This document shows, piece by piece, positions 23,792 through 31,803 of a stretch of DNA of 33,735 bases. The position numbers were made by a program, and so were the translations under genes. How positions within the stretch are numbered: the first letter of the stretch is position 1; each line of letters begins with the position of its first letter. Under the pieces are notes generated by a model. It worked only from the letters and a program-made list of their open reading frames with translations, ran no database searches and was not told the origin of the DNA. Source of the stretch: Gammaproteobacteria bacterium (lineage in GTDB: Bacteria > Pseudomonadota > Gammaproteobacteria > UBA12402); the NCBI GenBank assembly GCA_018812595.1, contig JAHJDF010000071.1, positions 1 through 33,735 on the forward strand, written 5' to 3'.

Positions 23792-24859
23792 ATGAATAAA
23801 TCATCAGAACAAGATTCGGTTTCGCGTCAAACGTCACAGGCAAGTACAGCGAAAGTTGCGCCAACCCACAAACGTAGTTCGCATTGGTTTTGGGTCATTG
23901 GCGGGTTGATCTTTATTGTTTTCGTGACGGTTGTTTTAACAGGGCATCGTGCCTCAAAGCATGCTGCTAGTGATGTTACAACTTCTAACGGTTATCAAGA
24001 TGAATTGAAGCAGAACCTTCAAAAGTTAGAACAAACAGAGACGACAATAGCTCCTACCTTGTTTAAGCAAGAACGTTCATCCCCTAAGTTCTCTAAGGAA
24101 TATTTAGCGCGTCAAAATGCTCCGACCACTGTGTTTAATGCACCTCCTCAACACGAGGAACAGCTAGGGCATTCAACATCGGATGGTGCAAATTTTTCGG
24201 ATCGTAGCCGTAATGCAGCATTTGCGAATCACAATTCAAAGACCAATGTGATTTCCGCTCGTGCGATTTTGAATGCCGATTACACCGTGGCGTCAGGGGA
24301 ATTTATTCATGCGCAATTGGAGACGGCGATTAATTCAGATTTACCGGGGAAGTTGCGCGCTGTGGTAATGCGCCCTGTCTATGCATACGTGGGAGATCGT
24401 TTATTGATTCCCGCAGGTTCTCGATTGATTGGGCAATATTCTTCCGCCGTTTTACAAGGGCAAAATCGTGTCATGGTGATTTGGAATCGATTGATATTGC
24501 CAGACGGTGTGGCCGTTGACGTCAACAGCGCTGGTACGGATGCGTTGGGTCGAGCAGGGCAATCAGCAGACGCGATTGAAACGCATTTCCTTGAACGTTT
24601 TGGCGAAGCGTCTTTGTTATCGGTGATTGGAGCGGGCGCTTCCAATTACGGCGTGAATTCGGAAGATCAATACAACTCCGCTGCGCAATACCGTACGGCG
24701 ATAGCGGATTCTTTTCAGCAAGCTGCACAACAATCGCTGCAGAATACGTTAGCCGTCAAACCCACATTGCACGTATACCAAGGGCAATCTATCAACGTAT
24801 TCGTTGTCCACGATTTAAGTTTTTACGATGTGATAAGGAATGGGAATGTCGACGAATGA
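23792..24859 (+). CDS. virB10: VirB10-like T4SS core-complex scaffold
   Basis: VirB10 spans the envelope and transmits ATP-dependent changes to the outer-membrane ring. I start at MNKSSEQDS because GAGGAG lies 8 bp before that ATG; an earlier in-frame ATG 15 bp upstream is less well placed. The 355-residue protein has a cytoplasmic tail, one membrane helix at about residues 32-51 (WFWVIGGLIFIVFVTVVLTG), a variable periplasmic linker, and the TrbI-like beta-barrel domain (LNADYTVASGEFIHAQLETA; VYAYVGDRLLIPAGSRLIGQ; GQNRVMVIWNRLILPDG; HVYQGQSINVFVVHDLSFY). Repeats start 10 bp after the stop. Confidence 0.93.
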   Translation: MNKSSEQDSVSRQTSQASTAKVAPTHKRSSHWFWVIGGLIFIVFVTVVLTGHRASKHAASDVTTSNGYQDELKQNLQKLEQTETTIAPTLFKQERSSPKFSKEYLARQNAPTTVFNAPPQHEEQLGHSTSDGANFSDRSRNAAFANHNSKTNVISARAILNADYTVASGEFIHAQLETAINSDLPGKLRAVVMRPVYAYVGDRLLIPAGSRLIGQYSSAVLQGQNRVMVIWNRLILPDGVAVDVNSAGTDALGRAGQSADAIETHFLERFGEASLLSVIGAGASNYGVNSEDQYNSAAQYRTAIADSFQQAAQQSLQNTLAVKPTLHVYQGQSINVFVVHDLSFYDVIRNGNVDE

Positions 24860-24868
24860 ACATCCATC

Positions 24869-25047
24869 GTCCCCGCGCCATCATCGTCATCCCCGCGCCA
24901 TCATCGTCATCCCCGCGAAAGCGGGGATCCAGGTCCGCTCCGTCATCCCCGCGAAAGCTAAGGATCCAGAATTGACATATCTCTTTTCTGGATTCCCGCT
25001 TTCGCGGGAATGACGGAGGTCTGGATTCCCGCTTTCGCGGGAATGAC
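24869..25047 (+). repeat. Palindromic repeat cluster G (virB10-virB11 gap)
   Basis: Two truncated starts (24869 lacking CAT, 24886) precede a full unit at 24906-24932; the last two are 20 bp apart and the truncated copies are GTCATCCCCGCGCCATCATC. A composite of 106 bp follows: a forward 'CTAAGGATCCAG' unit (24942-24969), an 18-bp spacer AATTGACATATCTCTTTT, an inverted unit (24988-25014), GGAGGT, and another inverted unit (25021-25047). The same composite occurs at 27387-27494. The cluster fills the gap; no gene was seen in it. Confidence 0.9.
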
Positions 25048-25083
25048 GATGAAGACGCGGAAGTGACGAAGGAAAAAAACCAT

Positions 25084-26082
25084 ATGTCGACATTTTCTCC
25101 AACATCAAACGGTTTGCTTGAACCGTTATCTCCTTGGTTGAACGACGATCAAGTTTCCGAAATTTTGTTGAATAAACCGCAAGAGATTTATGTTGAAAAA
25201 AACGGAACGTTAAAACGATTTACGATTTCGGAATTAAATATCCGTACGTTAGATCGTTTGTTTCAATTAATCGCCAATGAAAATCAGCAAGAACTTAATG
25301 CACAACATCCTTTGTTGTCCGGAAATTTGTTAGACGGGACCCGGGTGCAACTCGTATTACCCCCGATTGCAAAACACCACACATTCTCGATTCGAAGAAA
25401 AGTGGTTCGCCATTTTTCGTTAGAGAATTATCAAGAAATAAATTTCTTTGATCGCGCAAAGCCTTTTCATTTACAAACATCCGACGGCAATTTTTTGTCT
25501 CCTCAAGAAAAACAACTGATGGATTTGTATCAGCGTAAGCAATGGCACGATTTTTTGGTATTAGCGATTCAATTGAAGAAAAACATCGTGATTTCAGGAG
25601 GTACATCGAGCGGAAAAACCACGTTTCTAAACGCTTGTTTGTGTGCCATACCTTTGGAAGAACGCATGCTGATTTTGGAAGACACACGAGAAGTAGAAAT
25701 CCTGCATCCAAATCAAGTACAGCTCTTAGCCTCAAAGGGCGAACAAGGATTGGCGAAAATATCGATGCAAGACTTGGTGCAATGCTGTTTACGTTTGCGT
25801 CCAGACCGCATTATCTGCGGAGAAATACGCGGTAAAGAAATTCTGGATTTCGTGAGTGCTTGTTCAACGGGGCACGAAGGCAGCATGACCACTATTCATG
25901 CAAATAACCCACGGATTGCTTTTATGCGCATGTGCCAGATGTATAAATTAAACAATGTTCCTTCAATGACAGACGAAGACATTATGCGTGCATTGCATGC
26001 AGTTATTGATGTCATCGTGCAAGTGGGTAAAACAAAAGAAAGTCGGCGAGTGCAGAGCGTTTATTACAAACAGGAAAAATAA
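25084..26082 (+). CDS. virB11: VirB11-like hexameric T4SS ATPase
   Basis: The 332-residue protein is a PulE/VirB11 traffic ATPase. Start ATG (MSTFSPTSNG) with AAGGAAAAAAA upstream; a GTG 21 bp earlier is the only other candidate. N-terminal domain to about residue 150 (LNDDQVSEILLNKPQEIYVE, LLDGTRVQLVLPP), then Walker A GGTSSGKT (172-179), the Asp-box MLILEDTREVEI, Walker B CLRLRPDRIICGEIRGKE and the His-box CSTGHEGSMTTIHANNP. VirB11 drives pilus assembly and substrate transfer with VirB4. It is the last recognisable T4SS gene; virD4, which often follows, is not present. Confidence 0.95.
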   Translation: MSTFSPTSNGLLEPLSPWLNDDQVSEILLNKPQEIYVEKNGTLKRFTISELNIRTLDRLFQLIANENQQELNAQHPLLSGNLLDGTRVQLVLPPIAKHHTFSIRRKVVRHFSLENYQEINFFDRAKPFHLQTSDGNFLSPQEKQLMDLYQRKQWHDFLVLAIQLKKNIVISGGTSSGKTTFLNACLCAIPLEERMLILEDTREVEILHPNQVQLLASKGEQGLAKISMQDLVQCCLRLRPDRIICGEIRGKEILDFVSACSTGHEGSMTTIHANNPRIAFMRMCQMYKLNNVPSMTDEDIMRALHAVIDVIVQVGKTKESRRVQSVYYKQEK

Positions 26083-26094
26083 GGAAAAACGATG

Positions 26095-27336
26095 TTATCC
26101 ATGACCTTTTAATTGTCGTATTAATTCATCGTGAATTTCTTTTCCCCCACCTTTTTTACTAATTGGTTGTTTCTTGAAGAAATCTAAATAGCTTATTTGC
26201 TCTTCCGGAGATCTCCTGTTGTTTGGATCTTTTCTTGAATTTCTTTTGATACGAGATGATTTAAGTTTTTCTTGGTTAGGGAGTCGATAATTTTGTGTTA
26301 TTTGTGACATCAAGAAGGCTATTTGAAAAAAGGTTGATGATTGAAGTGTATGAGTAACATTTAGTTCTAAAATATTTCCTTCATCATCATATACGTTCAA
26401 TTCTTGAAGCGTTTTATTTGTCATCGCAGCAGAGATAAAACTGTTTAATGCATTCTGTTTTGAAAGATCTTGCATGATGTGGGATATATCGATGGTTAAT
26501 GTTTGAAGTGTTTGATTTATTTTTAATACTTTAGTCAATGCTTCTAAATCTCTGATTGAAAGAGAGAGGTGATGCAATTCTAACTTTTTTATATTTGAAT
26601 CTGAGAGCTTTTCGAAGGGAATAACCGTCGTATCATCAAAAATTGTCTTTCCAGACAAGATGAGTTCTTCCAATTTTGTTTTTGATTTTTGGAAAGCGAG
26701 AGCATCAAGCAAGTTTTCTATGTCTGTTTTTTCCAGCCAACAACCTTTTAAAGACAAAGACTGTAGCGTTTTATTTTGAGCAATCTTTTTCGCAATTTCT
26801 TTTGATATTGTGATATTTGGATTATTGCTGAGGTTCAATGTTTTGATGCTGGTAAAAGATTTTAGAAGGTTCGTTGCTTTATTTAATTCGTCAGAGGACA
26901 AATTGTTCAAGCTTAAATCTAAATTTTTTAGGTTTGTATTCTTTCGGCCAGAATTTTTTACGATGTATTGGCACGCCTCTGCAAATATAGGGATGAAACC
27001 ACGAGAAGTTTTTGGCGAACAATCATTCCCATTTAAAACTAAAGATTCTAGGTGGGGCGCAGAGATCACACACTGTGCCAATGGGTAAATGCAATTGTTT
27101 TTTATCTCTAATCCTTGGAGAGATATTTTTTCTGCATATTGATTAAATGTTTTAAACAAATACAAAGCCTTCTCGTCAAAAATTAAAGCATATAACTCTG
27201 GTTCTTTTTGAGTGCCGCCAATTTTAGGTAAGTCGGGGGGAGAGAACGGTATAAACACTTTCATTATTTCCTTGTTTTTATTATCTCTAAATAAGTTAGC
27301 AAGTATTTTGTACTCTGCCAGTTCAAATAAATTCAT
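26095..27336 (-). CDS. Leucine-rich-repeat protein, possible effector
   Basis: The product has ribonuclease-inhibitor-like LRRs from about residue 95 to 285: LESLVLNGND, LKNLDLSLNNLSSDELNKA, IKTLNLSNNPNI, LQSLSLKGCWLEKTDIENLL, LEELILSGK, IKKLELHHLSLSIRDLEALT, LQTLTIDISH. There is no signal peptide or membrane segment. N-terminal and C-terminal parts are charged and unassigned. I use the ATG at 27334-27336 (413 residues); a TTG 24 bp upstream (27358-27360) is possible. It lies inverted directly behind virB11 (12 bp) and between repeat clusters. RI-type LRRs are common in effectors of intracellular gammaproteobacteria, so a secreted host-binding protein is plausible but unproved. Confidence 0.7.
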   Translation of the reverse strand: MNLFELAEYKILANLFRDNKNKEIMKVFIPFSPPDLPKIGGTQKEPELYALIFDEKALYLFKTFNQYAEKISLQGLEIKNNCIYPLAQCVISAPHLESLVLNGNDCSPKTSRGFIPIFAEACQYIVKNSGRKNTNLKNLDLSLNNLSSDELNKATNLLKSFTSIKTLNLSNNPNITISKEIAKKIAQNKTLQSLSLKGCWLEKTDIENLLDALAFQKSKTKLEELILSGKTIFDDTTVIPFEKLSDSNIKKLELHHLSLSIRDLEALTKVLKINQTLQTLTIDISHIMQDLSKQNALNSFISAAMTNKTLQELNVYDDEGNILELNVTHTLQSSTFFQIAFLMSQITQNYRLPNQEKLKSSRIKRNSRKDPNNRRSPEEQISYLDFFKKQPISKKGGGKEIHDELIRQLKGHG

Positions 27337-27386
27337 TTGGAAGAATATGCACGCCTCCAATTCTTGGCGATTTAACGTGCTCCATC

Positions 27387-27494
27387 GTCATTCCCGTGAA
27401 AGCTAAGGATCCAGAATTGACATATCTCTTTTCTGGATTCTTAGCTTTCGCGGGAATGACGGAGGTTTGGATTCTTAGTTTTCGCGGGAATGAC
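27387..27494 (+). repeat. Palindromic repeat cluster H between the LRR and RND genes
   Basis: A 108-bp composite: forward 'CTAAGGATCCAG' unit (27387-27414), 18-bp spacer AATTGACATATCTCTTTT, inverted unit with TTAGC (27433-27460), GGAGGT, inverted unit (27467-27494). The spacer and the GGAGGT linker are identical to those at 24942-25047. The cluster fills the 200-bp divergent gap between the LRR gene and the RND gene, with the RND promoter at its right end. Confidence 0.9.
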
Positions 27495-27518
27495 GGAGTG
27501 GCGTGCGCACACTATAAT
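27490..27518 (+). promoter_or_regulatory. Candidate RND-pump promoter using the end of a repeat as -35
   Basis: A perfect TATAAT (27513-27518) lies 17 bp after ATGACG (27490-27495), a 4/6 match to TTGACA. The first five bases of that hexamer are the terminal GAATGAC of the last repeat unit. The ATG of the efflux gene is 45 bp downstream of the -10. Confidence 0.5.
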
Positions 27519-27562
27519 CAGTACATTCAACTGTTATTTATGTTCTCAAGGTTCACCTTTTC

Positions 27563-30500
27563 ATGAAAATTTCTGAAGTTTGTATTTACCGCCCTGTCTT
27601 GGCCACCGTCTTAAGCTTAGTTGTGATTTTATTTGGTGTGCTGGGTTTCTTTCATCTAGATACACGTTATTTTCCCAAGATCGAACAACACGTCATCGTC
27701 ATTGATACCGATTACCCTGGCGCTAGTTCGCAACTTATCGAAAAAACAGTGAATTCACCTATTGAAGATGCCATGAGCATTATCTCTGGTATCGATTCGT
27801 TAACCTCTAGCGCAACCCAAGGTGAGGGTAAGGTTAAAATCAAATTTGTAACTGGCGTTGATTTCAGTGAAAAAGCCAGTGAAGTGCGAGACAAACTTTC
27901 TTCGATTCGATCTCTCTTGCCTGAGGACATCGACGCACCCGCTGTCAAAATTAGCGATAACACCGATTTTCTTTTAAACATTGCGATTACAGATGCGAAT
28001 TTAGCACCCGCTCAGATTCGTGATTATGTTGAGCATTATGTGAAAGATAAAATCCAAGAAATTAATGGTGTTGGGGATATCGACATTTGGGGATCGAGCG
28101 AATACGCCATGCGTATTTGGTTGAATGCACAGAAATTGGCAGCCTATAACTTGACCGTGCAAGACATTCGTACGGCGATTGAAAACAGCAATGTGCAATC
28201 GCCTGCCGGTGAATTTAAAAGTCTTACAATGTTTTTTCCGATCACAGAAGACACACAGCTGAAATCCTCTAAAGAGTTCAATCAACTCATTATTTTCAGC
28301 AAAAATGGACGCATTGTTCGTTTGAAAGATGTTGGAAGAGCAGAACTGGGTTTACAGGATGATCCGTTTTATGCACGTATTAACGGTGAAACCGCGGTTG
28401 GAATTAATGTCTATTTAGATGCAAGCGGCAATCCTATCGACACATCGGCTGCGCTTCATTCGGTGGTTCAACAATTAAAAAACTCTTTGCCTTCCGGTAT
28501 GAAAATACAAATTCCTCAAGACATGTCGCGGTTTTTTAAGGCTGCGGTGCATGAAGTTTATTTGTCTATTTTTCTTGCTGTGCTTTGTGTGTTGTTTGTC
28601 ATTGTTTTGTTCTTAGGCGATTTGCGATCTGTTTCTATTCCGGTCGTTACGATTCCTATTTGTGTGATAGGTGCTTTTGGCGTGATTGCTGCATTTAATT
28701 TCTCAATTAATTTGCTCACGTTGTTGGCTATTGTGTTGTCGATTGGATTAGTTGTGGATGATGCGATCGTGATGTTAGAAAACATCTATCGTCATATCGA
28801 AAAGGGCGTACAACCTTTTAAAGCAGCGTTAGTGGGCAGCAATGAAATCACCTTTTCGATTATTGCCATGTCGCTGACATTGATCGCCGTGTATGCCCCC
28901 ATCGGGTTTATGCAAACGCGAACAGCCATTTTGTTTCGAGAATTTTCATTCACATTAGCAGGGGCCGTTTTTATTTCTGGGTTTGTGGCGTTGACGTTAA
29001 CGCCCAGCATGTGCGCCATGATGTTGAAGCCTGTCAAAAAACAGAATCTTTATGCAAAAAAATTAGAGCAATTTTTTGATGTGTTAAGAAAGCGCTATGG
29101 GCAACTGTTAACTTACTGTATTCATAAGCGCATTATTGTTTTACTCATTTGTTTGGCGATTGCGACAGGTGGAGGGTTTCTTTTTCATTCATTGCCCAAA
29201 GACTTTATGCCTAAAGAAGACACCGGAATGATTTTTGGGCCGTATACCACGGCAACCGGTTCTAATTCGACTTACACCCTGAATTTTACGAAACAGCTGG
29301 AAGGAGTGTGTTCGGCGAATTCAAATATACAAACAGTTTATAGTTTTACATGGCAAAACAATTCGAACTTGTTTCTGTTGTTGAGCCCCATCGAAAAACG
29401 CAAAAAATCAGCCAATCAAATATCGAATGATTTGATGATGCAGGTGCACAACATCCCTGGCCTTTCAGGCTTTTTCTTTCCTATGAGTTTTTCTTCTGGA
29501 ATGCGTTCTCATGATTTGAATTTGGAAATTATGTCGACGGGAGATTATGAATCTCTGTATCGCACTTCTCAGATTCTTGTGGCCAAGTTGAAACAAATTC
29601 CGGGTTTAACGAATGTGGATAGCGATATGAAATTCGATAGTCAGCAATACGACATTCAATTGGATCGGGACCAGGCGCAAACGGAAGGCATTAATGTAAA
29701 AGAAATCGATGAAACGCTAGCGATTTTATTGGGTGGATCGCACATTACTGACTTTTATTTAGGAAATAACAGTTATCAAGTGATCGTGCAGGCGCAAGCT
29801 ACTGATTTGGCGGACCCTTCTGCGATTCAGCGATTTTATATGCGAGGCTTGAGCGGAAAAATGGTGCCTTTGAACGAGCTTGTTTCGTTGAAATCGATCG
29901 TGACGCAAAGTTCTTTGAATCATTACGATCGATTAAGGGCTACGGAAATCACGGCTCAATTGCTGCCGGGGTATAAACTCAGTTCGATCGTACAGTTGCT
30001 GCAATCGAATTTATCGGGTTGGTTGCCTAGCGATATGAAATATGCTTTTGAAGGAAAAACAAAATACCTGCTCGAAACCAGCAGCGATATGAATTTGATT
30101 TTTGTTTTAGCGCTGGTGTTTATTTATCTGATTCTAGCGGCGTTGTTTGAGAGCTTTATTGATCCGTTCGTTATTTTATTTACGGTGCCTTTGTCGGTGA
30201 TTGGTGGTGGATTTGCTTTGTGGCTGATCGGAGGGTCATTAAATATTTATACGGATATTGGGTTGGTGACGTTGGTTGGTTTGATTACAAAGCATGGCAT
30301 CTTAATTACACGGTTTGCGAATCAGCGTTTAGGGGAAGGGATGTCGATTACTACAGCGATTACCGAGGCGGCGACTTTGCGTTTGAGGCCGATTTTGATG
30401 ACGACAGGAGCTATGGTGTTGGGTGCATTGCCTTTAGCGCTTGCAACAGGTTCAGGAGCAAACAGTCGTATGCAAATTGGATGGGTGATTATTTCGGGAT

Positions 30501-30592
30501 TGATGTTTGGTACTTTTTTCTCGCTGATTTTGGTGCCGATTGCATACACGTATTTAGCTCATTTTAAGCGTAATCGAGGGGCACTGTCGTAA
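27563..30592 (+). CDS. RND multidrug efflux transporter (HAE1/AcrB-type)
   Basis: The 1009-residue inner-membrane protein uses the proton gradient to export drugs or other amphiphiles. It starts MKISEVCIYRPVLATVLSLV, has the porter domains between TM1-TM2 and TM7-TM8, and twelve predicted helices. The proton-relay aspartates D399-D400 are in GLVVDDAIVMLENIYRH (TM4). Conserved segments include AFGVIAAFNFSINLLTLLAI, FILALVFIYLILAALFESF-like LALVFIYLILAALFESF and LVTLVGLITKHGILI. Slightly shorter than AcrB (1049). The adaptor gene follows, the reverse of the common adaptor-transporter order. No outer-membrane channel gene is nearby. Confidence 0.93.
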   Translation: MKISEVCIYRPVLATVLSLVVILFGVLGFFHLDTRYFPKIEQHVIVIDTDYPGASSQLIEKTVNSPIEDAMSIISGIDSLTSSATQGEGKVKIKFVTGVDFSEKASEVRDKLSSIRSLLPEDIDAPAVKISDNTDFLLNIAITDANLAPAQIRDYVEHYVKDKIQEINGVGDIDIWGSSEYAMRIWLNAQKLAAYNLTVQDIRTAIENSNVQSPAGEFKSLTMFFPITEDTQLKSSKEFNQLIIFSKNGRIVRLKDVGRAELGLQDDPFYARINGETAVGINVYLDASGNPIDTSAALHSVVQQLKNSLPSGMKIQIPQDMSRFFKAAVHEVYLSIFLAVLCVLFVIVLFLGDLRSVSIPVVTIPICVIGAFGVIAAFNFSINLLTLLAIVLSIGLVVDDAIVMLENIYRHIEKGVQPFKAALVGSNEITFSIIAMSLTLIAVYAPIGFMQTRTAILFREFSFTLAGAVFISGFVALTLTPSMCAMMLKPVKKQNLYAKKLEQFFDVLRKRYGQLLTYCIHKRIIVLLICLAIATGGGFLFHSLPKDFMPKEDTGMIFGPYTTATGSNSTYTLNFTKQLEGVCSANSNIQTVYSFTWQNNSNLFLLLSPIEKRKKSANQISNDLMMQVHNIPGLSGFFFPMSFSSGMRSHDLNLEIMSTGDYESLYRTSQILVAKLKQIPGLTNVDSDMKFDSQQYDIQLDRDQAQTEGINVKEIDETLAILLGGSHITDFYLGNNSYQVIVQAQATDLADPSAIQRFYMRGLSGKMVPLNELVSLKSIVTQSSLNHYDRLRATEITAQLLPGYKLSSIVQLLQSNLSGWLPSDMKYAFEGKTKYLLETSSDMNLIFVLALVFIYLILAALFESFIDPFVILFTVPLSVIGGGFALWLIGGSLNIYTDIGLVTLVGLITKHGILITRFANQRLGEGMSITTAITEAATLRLRPILMTTGAMVLGALPLALATGSGANSRMQIGWVIISGLMFGTFFSLILVPIAYTYLAHFKRNRGALS

Positions 30593-30622
30593 TGCTTGTT
30601 ATGCTTGGAAAGGCACCAAGTC

Positions 30623-30724
30623 GTCATCCTTGCGGGCCCCATCGTCATCCCCGCGAAAGCGGGAATGACGAGAGGTCTGGATTCCCGCCGAAGCTAAGAA
30701 TGACAAAGAACTTACGGGAATGAC
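30623..30724 (+). repeat. Palindromic repeat cluster I (RND-adaptor gap)
   Basis: A degenerate unit start (30623), a perfect self-complementary unit (30644-30669, GTCATCCCCGCGAAAGCGGG then AATGAC), an inverted 'CTAAG' hybrid (30677-30704) and a decayed arm ending at 30724. It occupies the 158-bp gap before the adaptor gene. Confidence 0.85.
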
Positions 30725-30750
30725 AACAAGATGAAATATGAGGTTAAAAC

Positions 30751-31797
30751 ATGAAAAAAAACACAATCTATTCATTTTTATTGATTGCGTTGCTAATCGT
30801 GATAGCGATTTTTGGCTTCTTTAAATTGAGGCACAAAACAAACACGCCTAAAACAACGGCTGTGCCTGTTACTGTGCAAACGGTGCAAGAACAAATGCGG
30901 CCGGATGTTGTCGAAACGCTTGGTACTTTAAGTGCGTTAAACAAGACTAGTTTGCGTCCGGAAGTTGATGGTTATATTAAATCTATTCAATTTGATAGCG
31001 GTCAGTATGTGCATCAAGGCGATTTACTTATTCAATTAGATGATGTGAAGGCGCGACAAGAAGCGGTTTCGGCGGAGGCGACTTATCGAGTCGCAAATTT
31101 GAAATATCAACGGGCGTTGAAATTGTTGAAGAAGCACTATGTGGCGCAACAGGATGTGGATTTATTGCAAGGAGATTTACAGGCTAAAGAATCTGCAATG
31201 CGAACGGCTAAAGATGACTTAATGAAGCGTTCGATTCGAGCACCGTTTGATGGATATTTAGGCGAGAAAATAATCCATGCGGGTGATTTTGTGAAAGCCG
31301 GTCAAACGTTAGTTGATTTGATCGATCGACATCTTTTGGTTGTTGATTATTCATTGCCTGAAAATGACCTTGGAAAAATTAAGTTAGGCCAAAAGGTCTC
31401 TTTAAAATCCACTGTTTTTCCGGATAGGGTGTTTGTGGGCGTGGTTAGTTATATTGCGCCTTCTGTTGATCCGGATACGCACACGGTTGTATTGCAGGCA
31501 AAGGTGAAAAATGTTGATAACGTGTTGTCTCCTGGCATTTACGTAAATGTTCGACAAGTACTTAGTCGTGAACGAAAGATGTTGGTGGTTCCTGAACAAA
31601 GCATCGTAAAGCGTCTAGACAGTACGATTGTTTATCGGGTAGTGAGAGGAAAAGCGGAAGCTGTATCAGTAACGACAGGAGCTTTGCACGAGGGTTTTGT
31701 GTCCGTGCGCTCGGCGTTAAAAAAAGGCGATGTCATTGTTGTGTCCGGACAGGACAATTTACAAGACGGTGCTCGTGTGCAAACAGTTTCGTCTTAA
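30751..31797 (+). CDS. RND efflux periplasmic adaptor (membrane fusion protein)
   Basis: The 348-residue protein has an N-terminal membrane anchor (YSFLLIALLIVIAIFGFFKL), a lipoyl-like half (TSLRPEVDGYIKSIQFDSGQ), a coiled-coil hairpin around residues 100-150 (AEATYRVANLKYQRALKLLK; LQAKESAMRTAKDDLMKR), the second lipoyl half (IRAPFDGYLGEKIIHAGDFV) and a beta-barrel with YIAPSVDPDTHTVVLQA and SPGIYVNVRQV. It links the inner-membrane RND pump to an outer-membrane channel. TGAGGTTAAAAC precedes the ATG. No lipobox is visible, so anchoring is by the helix. Confidence 0.93.
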   Translation: MKKNTIYSFLLIALLIVIAIFGFFKLRHKTNTPKTTAVPVTVQTVQEQMRPDVVETLGTLSALNKTSLRPEVDGYIKSIQFDSGQYVHQGDLLIQLDDVKARQEAVSAEATYRVANLKYQRALKLLKKHYVAQQDVDLLQGDLQAKESAMRTAKDDLMKRSIRAPFDGYLGEKIIHAGDFVKAGQTLVDLIDRHLLVVDYSLPENDLGKIKLGQKVSLKSTVFPDRVFVGVVSYIAPSVDPDTHTVVLQAKVKNVDNVLSPGIYVNVRQVLSRERKMLVVPEQSIVKRLDSTIVYRVVRGKAEAVSVTTGALHEGFVSVRSALKKGDVIVVSGQDNLQDGARVQTVSS

Positions 31798-31803
31798 TTC
31801 GCA

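Noticed and set aside
26090-26115. virD4 remnant after virB11
   Set aside because: The six-codon frame is too short to match to any protein, so it is noted as a finding about the operon end but not annotated as a gene.
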